A DNA stretch of 64,000 nucleotides from the NCBI GenBank assembly GCA_015057375.1, contig SVEM01000005.1:1-64000 (forward strand). The letters run 5' to 3'. The notes below the pieces were generated by a model. The model had not been told where the DNA came from. It was given only the letters and a program-made list of their open reading frames with translations, and searched no databases. The stretch's first letter is position 1; each line of letters opens with the position of its first letter. Source of the stretch: Lachnospiraceae bacterium. GTDB lineage: Bacteria > Bacillota > Clostridia > Lachnospirales > Lachnospiraceae. A program made the translations under genes and the position numbers. Shown one piece after another: positions 40,368-49,822 of this stretch.

Positions 40368-41435
40368 TTAATCACCAAAACATATTCCAAGCGATTTTGC
40401 CTGTTTAATAATTGAAGAGTTAGGATCAACAGCCTTTATCTTCCCTGCCACATCCTCAAGCGGCACAGGAACAATCTCGCTATTCTTAAATCCTACCATA
40501 TAACCATATTTTTCTTCAATAATGAGTTTTCCGGCCGCTGCTCCGAGCTGACTGGATATAACTCTGTCATAAGGACACGGAATTCCGCCTCTTTGTGTAT
40601 GTCCCGGAACGGTTATTCTTATCTCCTGTCCTGTTCTTTCTTCTATCTGTGCACCAATCATATACGAAACTGACGGATACATCTTCATTTTCTTCTTCAT
40701 TTCTTTCTTGGATAATTCGAGATCATCCTTGCTTATAGCACCTTCCGCAACTGCAAGGATGGAAAACTTCTTGCCCTGATCAGTTCTCTTATTGATAGCC
40801 TCTACTACTTTATCTATATCATATGGAATCTCCGGAATAAGCACGATATCCGCTCCTCCGGCAATTCCGGCATGAAGCGTTAACCATCCGACTGAATGCC
40901 CCATAACTTCAACTATAAATACACGTCCGTGCGAAGCTGCTGTCGTATGAATATTATCAATTGCAGCCGTAGCAATATTAACAGCACTCTGGAAACCAAA
41001 TGTCATGTCTGTCCCATACAAATCATTGTCAATTGTTTTAGGCAGTGTAACAACATTAAGTCCTTCTTCACGAAGAAGATTAGCCGTTTTATGAGTTCCG
41101 TTACCGCCAAGAATAACCAGACAGTCAAGTTTCCATTTTGTATAATTATTCTTCATAGCTTTAACCTTATCCATGCCATTTTCATCAGGCTCGCGCATAA
41201 GCTTAAAAGGCTGTCTTGAAGTTCCTATTATAGTTCCGCCTTCGGTAAGAATTCCTGAGAAATCCTTTGGTGTAAGTTTTACATAATTGCCATATATAAG
41301 CCCTTTATATCCGTCAAGAATACCTATTATCTCAACATCTTCAAGGTTCTCATATAATGTTTTTGCAACACCTCTCATAGTTGCATTAAGACTCTGGCAA
41401 TCTCCACCGCTTGTTAAAAAACCAATACGTTTCAT
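40368..41435 (-). CDS. pfkA: 6-phosphofructokinase
   Basis: A 355-residue glycolytic enzyme converting fructose 6-phosphate to fructose 1,6-bisphosphate. Motifs: GFLTSGGDCQSLNA at the start, GGNGTHKTA (about 103-111), PKTIDNDL with catalytic Asp (about 128-135), EVMGHSVGWL and GHTQRGG late. Gly in GGNGT favours ATP use, while the Lys in PKTIDND is the residue seen in pyrophosphate-dependent enzymes; the donor is therefore not certain. The usual GGDGS Asp is Asn. It leads the operon with dnaX. Confidence 0.9.
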   Translation of the reverse strand: MKRIGFLTSGGDCQSLNATMRGVAKTLYENLEDVEIIGILDGYKGLIYGNYVKLTPKDFSGILTEGGTIIGTSRQPFKLMREPDENGMDKVKAMKNNYTKWKLDCLVILGGNGTHKTANLLREEGLNVVTLPKTIDNDLYGTDMTFGFQSAVNIATAAIDNIHTTAASHGRVFIVEVMGHSVGWLTLHAGIAGGADIVLIPEIPYDIDKVVEAINKRTDQGKKFSILAVAEGAISKDDLELSKKEMKKKMKMYPSVSYMIGAQIEERTGQEIRITVPGHTQRGGIPCPYDRVISSQLGAAAGKLIIEEKYGYMVGFKNSEIVPVPLEDVAGKIKAVDPNSSIIKQAKSLGICFGD

Positions 41436-41621
41436 AAAGACTCTCCTTTCATTTCTACTTATTATGCACCAATTTATAATTATAATATCAATTTAACCCT
41501 AAAATGACAAGGCTACATTTTATCACCCGATATTAATTTTGAATGAACAGAAACCCTTACCAAGTATATAATAAAATAGATTCAAGGAGTTTAAACAAAA
41601 TCGGTGAAATGTCGATTTTTA

Positions 41622-41650
41622 TTGACATGCCACAACGCACATGTTATATT
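41622..41650 (+). promoter_or_regulatory. Strong sigma-A promoter of the DUF4234 gene
   Basis: TTGACA (41622-41627), 17-bp spacer, TATATT (41645-41650), 58 bp before the start at 41709. Confidence 0.8.
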
Positions 41651-41708
41651 ACAAAAGAATTAGTTAATACATATTTCACATTTTTTTAATTCAAGAAAGG
41701 AGTTTATT

Positions 41709-42134
41709 ATGGAAAACACTGTAAACACTGCTCCAGTTGGGCAACTTAAAACAAATAAGGGATTATTGAAAACCATTTTGCTTTCACTCATTACCTTTGG
41801 AATTTATTCGTTGGTTGTTATGTCGGCAGTTTCTAACGACATTAACATTGTAGCTTCCAGGTATGACGGCAAAAAAACCATGCATTTTTGCTTGCTGTTT
41901 TTTATTATTGCACCTATTACCTTGGGTATTGCAGGAATAGTTTGGTATCATAAAATTTCTAACCGAATTGGTAACGAACTTAAAAGACGCGGTATTACAT
42001 ACGGTTTTAGCGCATCAGATTATTGGCTTTGGGGTGTATTAGGCAGTTTAATTATTGTTGGTCCGTTTATTTATATGCATAAAATGTTCAAAGCCGTAAA
42101 CAAAATGAATGCTCATTACAATGTAAACGGTTAA
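41709..42134 (+). CDS. DUF4234-like small membrane protein
   Basis: A 141-residue protein with about three membrane helices: one near 24-45 (LLKTILLSLITFGIYSLVVM, the family hallmark ITFGIY), one at 60-80 and one near 105-122. Between the second and third lies NRIGNELKRRGITYGFSASDYWLW, also typical of DUF4234. The N terminus is short and soluble. AAAGGAG precedes the ATG and a strong promoter lies upstream, so it should be well expressed as a single gene. No function is known for the family. Confidence 0.75.
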   Translation: MENTVNTAPVGQLKTNKGLLKTILLSLITFGIYSLVVMSAVSNDINIVASRYDGKKTMHFCLLFFIIAPITLGIAGIVWYHKISNRIGNELKRRGITYGFSASDYWLWGVLGSLIIVGPFIYMHKMFKAVNKMNAHYNVNG

Positions 42135-42207
42135 TTTGCTTCCTTTGTTATATAGCAACACAGGCTACTATCAAAGAATTTAAGTAATTAGATGTGCAAC
42201 TATTATT

Positions 42208-42237
42208 GAGGATGTCCCAATAGAAACGGACATCCTC
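42208..42237 (+). terminator. Terminator of the DUF4234 gene
   Basis: GAGGATGTCC/GGACATCCTC stem followed by TTTATATATTT. In the gap 42135-42514 this and a possible gene remnant on the other strand are the only things seen. Confidence 0.85.
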
Positions 42238-42256
42238 TTTATATATTTCTAAATCT

Positions 42257-42454
42257 TCATTCTATTTTTACCTTGTTAGTTCTACGTAAACGAAACTGTC
42301 TTTTCTCATCCGCAATGCAATCAATTTCATAGGCGTGATATATTTTTATCAATCGAGAGTTTAATAACTTCATTGAAAACACCCCGACAACCACATGAAG
42401 TTTATATTTTTCTTGCTTTTTGTTTATATATGAATTAAAATATCCATATGCATA
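42257..42454 (-). pseudogene. Possible gene remnant, unrecognised
   Basis: An open minus frame of 65 codons ends with TGA at 42259-42257. The last 40 codons read like real protein (KLHVVVGVFS, YHAYEIDCIADEKRQFRLRRTN) but there is no ribosome binding site and only an internal ATG at 42373. It may be the tail of a lost gene; chance cannot be excluded in AT-rich DNA. Confidence 0.25.
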
Positions 42455-42514
42455 TTATTTGCAACAAAAATAAAAATAATAATATTACAAAATATGAAAG
42501 GAAGGTATTTATTA

Positions 42515-44005
42515 ATGAGTAACGCACCAGTAGCAAAGATAGGTATCGTTGCAGTTAGTCGTGACTGCTTCCCTGAGGAACTTTCAGTAAACAGAAGAAA
42601 GGCTCTTGTTAAGGCTTATACAGATAAGTACGGCGCTGATGATATCTATGAATGCCCTATATGTATCGTAGAGAGCGAGATACATATGGTTCAGGCACTT
42701 GAAGATATTAAGAAGGCAGGATGTAATGCACTTTGTGTATATCTTGGAAACTTCGGACCGGAGATTTCAGAGACACTTCTTGCTAAGCACTTTGACGGAC
42801 CGGTTATGTTCTGTGCAGCAGCTGAAGAGACATCAAAAGACGGTGGTCTTATCCAGGGTCGTGGAGATGCTTACTGTGGTATGCTTAACGCAAGCTATAA
42901 CCTTAAACTTCGTAACGTAACAGCTTACATTCCAGAGTATCCTGTAGGAACAGCTGAGGGATGTGCTGACATGATTAAGGAATTCGTTCCTATCGCTCGT
43001 GCGGTTATCGCACTTAGAGATCTTAAGATCATAAGCTTTGGACCTCGTCCACTTAACTTCCTTGCTTGTAACGCTCCTATTAAGCAGCTTTACAACCTTG
43101 GTGTTGAGATCGAAGAGAATTCAGAGCTTGACCTTTTCGAAGCATTCAACAAGCATGCTGACGATCCAAGAATTCCGGAAGTTGCAGCTGACATGGCTAA
43201 TGAGCTCGGCGCAGGCAACAAGAAACCTGAGATTCTTAACAAACTCGCTCAGTACGAGCTTACACTTTTAGACTGGATTGAAGAGCACAAAGGATACAGA
43301 AAGTATGTTGCTATCGCCGGTAAGTGCTGGCCTGCTTTCCAGACACAGTTCGGATTCGTTCCTTGCTATGTAAACAGCCGTCTTACAGCTAAGGGTATCC
43401 CTGTATCATGTGAAGTTGATATTTACGGATGCTTAAGCGAGTTCATCGGTACTGTTGTAAGTGACGATGTTGTAACTCTTCTTGATATCAACAACTCAGT
43501 TCCTCAGGATCTTTATGATGAAGATATCAAAGGCAAGTTTGATTATACTCTTAACGAGACATTTATGGGATTCCATTGTGGAAATACAGCTTCAAGCAAG
43601 CTTTCATTCTGCGAGATGAAGTATCAGATGATTATGGCAAGAAATCTTCCTGTTGAAGTTACCAACGGAACTCTTGAGGGAGATATCGTTCCTGGAAACA
43701 TCACATTCTTCCGTCTCCAGAGTACAGCTGATGCTAAGCTTCGTGCTTACATCGCTCAGGGTGAAGTTCTTCCTGTTAAGACTCGTTCATTCGGTGGTAT
43801 CGGTATCTTCGCTATCCCTGAGATGGATCGTTTCTATCGTCACGTACTTATTGAGAAGAATTATCCTCATCACGGAGCTGTTGCATTTGGTCATCACGGA
43901 AAGGCTCTTTATGAAGTATTCAAGTACATCGGTGTAGATGTTGAGGAGATTGGATTCAATCAGCCTAAGGGAATGCTTTACAAGACCGAGAATCCATTTG
44001 CATAA
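42515..44005 (+). CDS. L-fucose/L-arabinose isomerase-family protein
   Basis: A 496-residue cytoplasmic enzyme of the fucose/arabinose isomerase fold. The N-terminal domain (AKIGIVAVSRDCFPEEL) and middle domain precede the C-terminal metal-binding part; Glu and Asp candidates lie in SCEVDIYG (about 300) and a His in FHCGNT (about 350). The ATG at 42515 is 9 nt after AAGGAAGG; an in-frame ATG at 42494 is upstream of that site. It is 129 bp before a xylulokinase gene with a terminator-like hairpin between. It probably isomerises an aldose to a ketose; pairing with xylulokinase suggests a product such as xylulose rather than fuculose. Codon use (GCT, AAG, CTT) suggests strong expression. Confidence 0.75.
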   Translation: MSNAPVAKIGIVAVSRDCFPEELSVNRRKALVKAYTDKYGADDIYECPICIVESEIHMVQALEDIKKAGCNALCVYLGNFGPEISETLLAKHFDGPVMFCAAAEETSKDGGLIQGRGDAYCGMLNASYNLKLRNVTAYIPEYPVGTAEGCADMIKEFVPIARAVIALRDLKIISFGPRPLNFLACNAPIKQLYNLGVEIEENSELDLFEAFNKHADDPRIPEVAADMANELGAGNKKPEILNKLAQYELTLLDWIEEHKGYRKYVAIAGKCWPAFQTQFGFVPCYVNSRLTAKGIPVSCEVDIYGCLSEFIGTVVSDDVVTLLDINNSVPQDLYDEDIKGKFDYTLNETFMGFHCGNTASSKLSFCEMKYQMIMARNLPVEVTNGTLEGDIVPGNITFFRLQSTADAKLRAYIAQGEVLPVKTRSFGGIGIFAIPEMDRFYRHVLIEKNYPHHGAVAFGHHGKALYEVFKYIGVDVEEIGFNQPKGMLYKTENPFA

Positions 44006-44039
44006 TTAAGTGTAACAATTAATTTCACTTGAACTTTTC

Positions 44040-44080
44040 AGTACTCTCGGAAGTCTTATTCAAGCACTTTCGGGAGTACT
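44040..44080 (+). terminator. Terminator or attenuating hairpin between isomerase and kinase genes
   Basis: AGTACTC..GAGTACT outer stem with further imperfect pairing inside, followed by TTTA. May reduce xylulokinase transcription relative to the isomerase. Confidence 0.6.
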
Positions 44081-44134
44081 TTACCTATTAACACATTTTA
44101 TTCATTTTTTATTGAAAATGAGAAAGGACATGTT

Positions 44135-45661
44135 ATGAATTATTTAATTGGTATTGACCTTGGTACTTCAGCAACCAAGACAGTTTTATTTGATGAAAAA
44201 GGAAACGTTATCGCTTCTGCTTCTAAAGAATATCCTCTTTACACACCTAATAACGGTTGGGCTGAGCAGCGTCCTGAAGACTGGCGTGATGCAGCTCTTG
44301 AGACTATCACAGCAGTTATTAAAGATTCAGGTGTAAATGCAGACGATATTAAAGGACTTGGAATCTCAGGTCAGATGCACGGTCTTGTTATGCTTGATGA
44401 AGCAGGCGAAGTTATTCGTCCTTCCATCATTTGGTGTGACCAGAGAACGGCTAAAGAATGTGATGAAATTACAGAGAAGGTTGGCAAGGAAAGACTTATT
44501 GAGATCACTGCTAACCCTGCTCTTACAGGATTTACTGCTTCTAAGATTCTCTGGGTTCGTAATAACGAGCCTGAAAATTATGCAAAATGTAAACATATCC
44601 TTCTTCCTAAGGATTATGTAAGATACATTCTTACAGGAGAATTTGCTACAGAAGTTTCAGATGCTTCAGGTATGCAGCTTCTTGATGTTCCTAACAGATG
44701 CTGGTCAGACGAAGTTCTTGAAAAGCTTGACATTGACAAGAGCATGCTTGCAAAGGTTTATGAGTCACCTGATATAACAGGTTATATTAAAGAAGATATT
44801 GCTGCTGCAACAGGTCTTTCAACTAAGACATGTGTAGTTGGTGGTGCCGGAGACAATGCTGCTGCCGCTGTTGGTACAGGTGTTGTTAAAGACGGAAAGG
44901 CATTCACAACTATCGGAACAAGCGGTGTTGTATTTGCTCACACAAGCAATATTTCCATCGATCCTAAGGGACGTGTACATACATTCTGTTGTGCAGTGCC
45001 TGGAGCATGGCACATCATGGGAGTTACACAGGCTGCAGGACACTCACTCAAGTGGTTCCGCGATAACTTCTGCCAGGACTACATCGCAGAAGCCGAAAAA
45101 CAGGACTGCGATCCATATGATCTTATCAATGCTGACATTGCAAATATTCCTGTAGGAAGCAACAATATTATATATCTTCCTTATCTTAACGGCGAGAGAA
45201 CTCCTCATCTTGATCCTGACTGCCGTGGTGTATTCTTCGGACTTTCAAGTATGCATGGAAAAGCAGATACTCTTCGCGCTGTTATGGAAGGTGTATCATA
45301 CTCACTTAAAGATTGTAACGACATTCTTATAGAAATGGGAACTAAAGTTGATGCCATGATGGCATGCGGCGGCGGTGGAAAGAGTCCAATTTGGCGCCAG
45401 ATGCTTGCAGATATGTATGACTGCAACGTTATGACAGTATCAGCTACAGAAGGTCCTGCTCTCGGTGTTGCAATACTTGCCGGCGTTGGTGCAGGAATCT
45501 ATGAAAGTGTTGAGGCTGCATGTGACGAAATGATTCATACAGATAAAGAATGCGGACCAATAGCAGAGAATACAGCAAAATATAATGAATATCATAAGAT
45601 ATATAAGGCTTTATACGACAGCCTAAAAGATCAGTACAAAGCACTTGCTGCTATAGACTGA
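44135..45661 (+). CDS. xylB: Xylulokinase
   Basis: A 508-residue FGGY-family kinase: LIGIDLGTSATKTVLFDEKG at the start (phosphate-1 motif), LGISGQMHGLVMLD (about 74-87, the MHG typical of xylulokinases), WCDQRT, and the C-terminal adenosine motif MACGGGGKSPIWRQMLADM. It phosphorylates D-xylulose for the pentose phosphate route. AAAGGA 6 nt before ATG. The upstream isomerase gene supports a pentose pathway. The codon pattern matches the isomerase gene. Confidence 0.9.
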   Translation: MNYLIGIDLGTSATKTVLFDEKGNVIASASKEYPLYTPNNGWAEQRPEDWRDAALETITAVIKDSGVNADDIKGLGISGQMHGLVMLDEAGEVIRPSIIWCDQRTAKECDEITEKVGKERLIEITANPALTGFTASKILWVRNNEPENYAKCKHILLPKDYVRYILTGEFATEVSDASGMQLLDVPNRCWSDEVLEKLDIDKSMLAKVYESPDITGYIKEDIAAATGLSTKTCVVGGAGDNAAAAVGTGVVKDGKAFTTIGTSGVVFAHTSNISIDPKGRVHTFCCAVPGAWHIMGVTQAAGHSLKWFRDNFCQDYIAEAEKQDCDPYDLINADIANIPVGSNNIIYLPYLNGERTPHLDPDCRGVFFGLSSMHGKADTLRAVMEGVSYSLKDCNDILIEMGTKVDAMMACGGGGKSPIWRQMLADMYDCNVMTVSATEGPALGVAILAGVGAGIYESVEAACDEMIHTDKECGPIAENTAKYNEYHKIYKALYDSLKDQYKALAAID

Positions 45662-45680
45662 TATTATCCCGGAGGTAGCT

Positions 45681-45866
45681 ATGAATTATTATGATGAACC
45701 ATCCTTGCACGAACGGGTTGACGAAATAAAACAGAATGACAAAGACAGAAAAAGTGAGATATCTAATAAAATCGCTTTCGGCGACAGTCTGTTCAAAATA
45801 TTCCTCTTATTTGCCTTTGGCGGATTCTGGGTATTTTGGCTTATAGTAGTTCTTGCAGGCCTGTAA
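45681..45866 (+). CDS. Small single-pass membrane protein
   Basis: A 61-residue protein with CGGAGG 7 nt before the ATG, so it is likely real. Charged first half (YYDEPSLHERVDEIKQNDKDRKSE) and one hydrophobic helix at 36-60 rich in Phe and Trp. It begins 19 bp after xylB and 20 bp before the DUF951 gene. No family was recognised. Confidence 0.6.
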   Translation: MNYYDEPSLHERVDEIKQNDKDRKSEISNKIAFGDSLFKIFLLFAFGGFWVFWLIVVLAGL

Positions 45867-45886
45867 TAATATAGTGAGGAATTATA

Positions 45887-46069
45887 ATGGATATTCAGGT
45901 TGGTGATATCGTTACCATGAAGAAGTCTCATCCATGCGGAAGTCACACATGGGAGGTTCTTCGTGTCGGTATGGATATGCGTTTTAAATGTACGGGTTGC
46001 ACACACCTTATATTACTTCCGAGAAAGCAAGCCGAAAAAAATATTAAATCTATTCAAAAAAAAGGTTGA
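45887..46069 (+). CDS. DUF951-family protein
   Basis: A 60-residue protein: MDIQVGDIVTMKKSHPCGSHTWEVLRVGMDMRFKCTGC, with Cys-rich SHPCGS and CTGC motifs that match DUF951 throughout. Members commonly precede the ychF or rpsF genes of Firmicutes, as here. Probably a small zinc-binding RNA-related protein; function not established. Confidence 0.85.
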   Translation: MDIQVGDIVTMKKSHPCGSHTWEVLRVGMDMRFKCTGCTHLILLPRKQAEKNIKSIQKKG

Positions 46070-46094
46070 ATTATTGTTTGTGGCATGTTACAAT
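46066..46094 (+). promoter_or_regulatory. Promoter and leader of the rpsF operon
   Basis: TTGAAT (46066-46071), 17-bp spacer, TACAAT (46089-46094). The 77-nt leader to the rpsF start contains TTCTTCCA..TGGGAAGAG pairing near 46114-46142, which could be an S6:S18-type autoregulatory hairpin; this last point is inference. Confidence 0.65.
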
Positions 46095-46171
46095 GCTTTT
46101 CTGTGGTGTATATTTTTCCTTGTTCTTCCATAGTGGGAAGAGCCAAAGACCAAAAGGAGGTGCAGACAACT

Positions 46172-46459
46172 ATGAACAAATATGAATTATCCTTAGTTGT
46201 TAATGCAAAGATCGAGGACGAAGTCAGAATCGCTACATTCGAGAAAGTTCAGAAGTACATCGAAAGATTCGGCGGAACCATCACTAACATCAATGAAGTA
46301 GGTAAGAAACGTCTTGCTTACGAAATTCAGAAGATGCGTGAAGGTTACTACTACTTCATTCAGTTCGATGCTGCGGCTGAAAGCCCTGCAGAACTTGAAA
46401 GCAGACTTCGTATTATGGACAATGTCCTCAGATACTTATGCGTTAGACAGGAAGCATAA
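46172..46459 (+). CDS. rpsF: 30S ribosomal protein S6
   Basis: A 95-residue S6: NKYELSLVVNAKIEDE start, then VGKKRLAYEIQKMREGYYYFIQFDA and LRIMDNVLRYLCVR, which match the family throughout. The start at 46172 follows AAAGGAGGTGCAGACAAC; the longer frame from 46085 lies in the leader. First gene of rpsF-ssb-rpsR. Confidence 0.97.
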   Translation: MNKYELSLVVNAKIEDEVRIATFEKVQKYIERFGGTITNINEVGKKRLAYEIQKMREGYYYFIQFDAAAESPAELESRLRIMDNVLRYLCVRQEA

Positions 46460-46478
46460 GAAACGGAGGTTTCAAGAT

Positions 46479-46922
46479 ATGAATAAAGTTATACTTATGG
46501 GAAGACTCACACGTGACCCTGAGACAAGATATTCACAAGGCGAAAACCAGACTGCCATTGCAAGATTCTCTCTTGCTGTTGACAGACGTTTTAAGCGTCA
46601 GGGCGATGCAGAAGCAGATTTCTTTAACTGTTCTGCTTTCGGCAGACAGGCAGAGTTCGTTGAGAAGTATCTTCGTCAAGGCACTAAGATATTACTTACA
46701 GGACGTGTGCAGAATGACAATTATACTAACCGCAATGGTGAAAAAGTTTACAGCGTACAGATTATAGCTGAGGAGATTGAATTTGCTGAGAGCAAAAATG
46801 CTCAGGGCGGCGGTAACACATATCAGCCACAGGCTCCAAGTCCTGCCCAGGCAGCAGATGACGGTTTCCTTAACATCCCGAATGGAATTGAGGAAGAATT
46901 ACCATTTAATGTTACTCACTAA
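46479..46922 (+). CDS. ssb: Single-stranded DNA-binding protein
   Basis: A 147-residue SSB: MNKVILMGRLTRDPETRY, FSLAVDRRFKRQGDAEADFFNC, EKYLRQGTKILLTGRVQNDNYTNRNGEKVY form the OB fold (1-105); a Gln/Pro/Ala linker follows, and the tail ends EELPFNVTH, an altered version of the acidic DDDIPF tip that recruits repair proteins. The ATG at 46479 follows GGAGG. Lies between rpsF and rpsR as in most Firmicutes. Confidence 0.95.
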   Translation: MNKVILMGRLTRDPETRYSQGENQTAIARFSLAVDRRFKRQGDAEADFFNCSAFGRQAEFVEKYLRQGTKILLTGRVQNDNYTNRNGEKVYSVQIIAEEIEFAESKNAQGGGNTYQPQAPSPAQAADDGFLNIPNGIEEELPFNVTH

Positions 46923-46952
46923 TTATCATTTATATGTCAGGAGGTTCATTTC

Positions 46953-47228
46953 ATGGCTTATACTAAACCAGAAAAAGGCGACAGAGCCGATGCTCCTATG
47001 AGAAGACGTCCAAACCGCAGAAGAAGAAAGGTTTGCGCTTTCTGTGTAGATAAAGAGCATACATCTATAGATTATAAGGATGTTAACAAATTAAAGAGAT
47101 ACATCTCAGAGCGCGGAAAGATTCTTCCAAGAAGAATTACAGGAAACTGTGCTAAGCATCAGAGAGCTCTTACAGTAGCTATCAAGAGAGCTCGTCACAT
47201 TGCTTTACTTCCTTATACAGTAGATTAA
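46953..47228 (+). CDS. rpsR: 30S ribosomal protein S18
   Basis: A 91-residue S18 with basic N-terminal tail ([15 protein letters not shown]) and the core [50 protein letters not shown]. Cysteines CAFC and C near 67 suggest a zinc-binding C+ form. Ribosome binding site AGGAGG. Last gene of the operon, followed by a terminator. Confidence 0.97.
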   Translation: MAYTKPEKGDRADAPMRRRPNRRRRKVCAFCVDKEHTSIDYKDVNKLKRYISERGKILPRRITGNCAKHQRALTVAIKRARHIALLPYTVD

Positions 47229-47248
47229 TAGACGGATTTAAGCATTAT

Positions 47249-47290
47249 AAGGCTTGTAGTGATATAATAGTTTATATCATTGCAAGCCTT
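47249..47290 (+). terminator. Terminator of the rpsF-ssb-rpsR operon
   Basis: AAGGCTTG/CAAGCCTT plus inner GATATAA/TTATATC pairing, followed by TTTTTATTT. Confidence 0.85.
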
Positions 47291-47295
47291 TTTAT

Positions 47296-47324
47296 TTGCT
47301 AATTATATTTATACATGCTATAAT
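47296..47324 (+). promoter_or_regulatory. Promoter of gdpP
   Basis: Extended -10 (TGcTATAAT, TATAAT at 47319-47324) with a weak TTGCTA 17 bp before, 36 bp upstream of the gdpP start. Confidence 0.6.
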
Positions 47325-47359
47325 GGGCGCATGATTGTAATCATGAAGGGAATAATGCT

Positions 47360-49372
47360 ATGTCATCCAGGAAAATAACCGGCGTTATTAAAAAACATAT
47401 GTTATGGTCATTATTACTTATACCTTTTTTGTTAATCATGACCCTGCACTTGTTTACAGTTAGCTTTACCGCCGGCATTATAGCTGCCATATATGTATTG
47501 ATATATTCCATAGTATCATTTGCATCATACCATTTCAGAGAAAAATCAGTCGTTAACAGTCTGATTAATTTTGCCATGTCCTGGGATGGAATTAACAGCA
47601 GTCTTCTTACCAGGCTTTCTCTTCCTTGTGCATATTTTGATACATCCGGAAAGATTGTTTGGTACAACGATTCATTCAGCAATGTTACCGGAGAAAATAT
47701 AGATACATCAGACAGTATATATGATTTATTTTCTGATATTACTCCTGATATAACAGAATTTGCAGATACTGATGAACAGGAGTGTTTCTTTATATATAAC
47801 GACTGCTTCTACAGGGCCGTTCTTAACAAAATTAATTATACTGAAGATGACAATTCCATTATCGTTTTATATCTCTATGACGAGACATTGCTTAACGAGT
47901 ATCGTACCAAGATTGAAGACGAAGATATCGTTATGGGACTTTTATATATTGATGACTACGAAGAAACTCTTAAGGACTGTGATGACCTTCAGCGTTCTCT
48001 TCTTGCAGCCCTTATAGAAAGACAGATATCTAAAAATCTCCAGATGCTCGATGGTGTTTACCGAAAAATGGAAAAGGACAGATATTTCTTCATTTTCCGT
48101 CACAAGTATATTAATATATTAAAGGAAAATAAGTTTTCAATATTATCGGATGTCCGTAACGTAAAAGTAGGTGTCGAGGATATTCATGTTACCATAAGTA
48201 TCGGCCTCGGCATCCATGCCGATTCATATACCAAACGATACGACTATGCCCGTGCAGCCATTGACCTTGCAGTAGGACGAGGCGGCGACCAGGCTGTTAT
48301 AAAAGACGGCGATGCAATAAGCTATTATGGCGGAAACAATCTCCAAAAAGATATCAACACTAAAGTTCGTGCCCGTGTTAAGGCTAATGCGTTAAATGAG
48401 CTGATGTTGGCTGCAGATCAGATATATATTATGGGACACAAGGGCGCAGATGTAGATTCATTTGGCGCTTCCATAGGTATACATATGATTGCACGAAGTT
48501 TGAAACGCAACTCAAAAATTATTCTCTCGAAGAATGATACAGAGTCGATTAAGCCAATCCTTAATGAAGTTTTGGCAAATCCTTTATATAACGGCATTTT
48601 CATTGAACCTGAAGATTCGCTTCACACAATTACCACCGGAACTCTTCTCATAGTTGTAGATGTTAACAAACCTGCACTTACAGAATGTCCTGACTTAATT
48701 AAAGCAACAAAGAATATAGTTGTCATTGACCACCACAGACAATCCGAAGACAAGATACAGAATCCGGTTCTTTCATACATCGAACCATTTGCATCTTCGG
48801 CAAGCGAGATGATAACAGAATTCTTCCAGTATATCAATAATGGTATTATTCCTAACTCTCTTGAAGCAGATACATTATACTCAGGAATTATGATTGATAC
48901 CAATAACTTTACGGTTCAGACAAGTCCACGTACTTTTGAAGCCGTAACCTATCTCAGAAGATCAAGTACCGATATAGCCCGCATAAGAAAAAGATTCCGA
49001 TGCGAGCCAGAGGAATATATGGCAAGAGCTCAGGCAATAAGCAGTGCCACAGTATTTGCAGACCATTATGCTATTACTGCTATTCCATCACACACAACCG
49101 GTAACGTTCCTGTAATAGGTGCCAAAGTTGCCAATTCATTACTTGAAATGAATAACATACGAGCATCATTTGTTCTGTCCGAATACAAGTCAAGAGTTCA
49201 TATAAGCGCCAGATCAATTGATGATACAAATGTACAGATAATTATGGAAAAGCTCGGTGGTGGCGGACACAGCACAGTATCTGCCGCACAGCTTGACACT
49301 ACTATAGAAGATGCTGAAGCACAGCTAAAAGAAGTTCTTACAACAATGATTAATGAAGGAGAATTAAAATGA
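47360..49372 (+). CDS. gdpP: Cyclic-di-AMP phosphodiesterase, GdpP-type
   Basis: A 670-residue membrane protein. Two N-terminal helices (about 14-55) are followed by a PAS-like domain (80-170), a degenerate GGDEF domain (about 185-320, GRGGDQ replacing GGDEF) and a DHH-DHHA1 phosphodiesterase (about 345-670) with [17 protein letters not shown] and [11 protein letters not shown]. It hydrolyses c-di-AMP and so affects osmotic and cell-wall balance. Its stop overlaps the rplI start (ATGA). This gdpP-rplI-dnaB order is conserved in Firmicutes. Its ATG is preceded by GAAGGGAATAATGCT, a moderately good site. Confidence 0.92.
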   Translation: MSSRKITGVIKKHMLWSLLLIPFLLIMTLHLFTVSFTAGIIAAIYVLIYSIVSFASYHFREKSVVNSLINFAMSWDGINSSLLTRLSLPCAYFDTSGKIVWYNDSFSNVTGENIDTSDSIYDLFSDITPDITEFADTDEQECFFIYNDCFYRAVLNKINYTEDDNSIIVLYLYDETLLNEYRTKIEDEDIVMGLLYIDDYEETLKDCDDLQRSLLAALIERQISKNLQMLDGVYRKMEKDRYFFIFRHKYINILKENKFSILSDVRNVKVGVEDIHVTISIGLGIHADSYTKRYDYARAAIDLAVGRGGDQAVIKDGDAISYYGGNNLQKDINTKVRARVKANALNELMLAADQIYIMGHKGADVDSFGASIGIHMIARSLKRNSKIILSKNDTESIKPILNEVLANPLYNGIFIEPEDSLHTITTGTLLIVVDVNKPALTECPDLIKATKNIVVIDHHRQSEDKIQNPVLSYIEPFASSASEMITEFFQYINNGIIPNSLEADTLYSGIMIDTNNFTVQTSPRTFEAVTYLRRSSTDIARIRKRFRCEPEEYMARAQAISSATVFADHYAITAIPSHTTGNVPVIGAKVANSLLEMNNIRASFVLSEYKSRVHISARSIDDTNVQIIMEKLGGGGHSTVSAAQLDTTIEDAEAQLKEVLTTMINEGELK

Positions 49373-49818
49373 AAGTAATACTTACAGCTGATGTAAAATC
49401 ACTTGGAAAAAAAGGCGAAATTGTAGATGTAAATGACGGCTATGCTAAAAACTTTCTTTTAAAGAAGAAACTCGGCATTGAAGCAAATGCAGTTAATCTC
49501 AACAACCTTAAACTTAAAAATGCACACGACGAAAAGCGCAAGCAGGAAATATATGAGGAAGCTCAGGCGCTCAGCGATAACCTTTCAGAAAAGTCTGTAA
49601 CCATGTATATTAAAACAGGTGAAGGCGGACGTGCTTTTGGCTCCGTATCTACCAAAGAAATAAGCGAACAGATGCAGGCACAGCTTAATATAAGCATCGA
49701 TAAGAAGAAAATGGTACTTGACAATCCTATCAAGTCAGAAGGAATATTTAATGTTCCAATAAAACTTCACCCAAAAGTTACTGCACACATCAAGGTTATT
49801 GTTAAGGGAAAGGAATAA
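49369..49818 (+). CDS. rplI: 50S ribosomal protein L9
   Basis: A 149-residue L9: [38 protein letters not shown] (N-terminal rRNA-binding domain), a long helix, and the C-terminal domain ([19 protein letters not shown]). ATG overlaps the gdpP stop; translationally coupled. Confidence 0.97.
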   Translation: MKVILTADVKSLGKKGEIVDVNDGYAKNFLLKKKLGIEANAVNLNNLKLKNAHDEKRKQEIYEEAQALSDNLSEKSVTMYIKTGEGGRAFGSVSTKEISEQMQAQLNISIDKKKMVLDNPIKSEGIFNVPIKLHPKVTAHIKVIVKGKE

Positions 49819-49822
49819 TATC

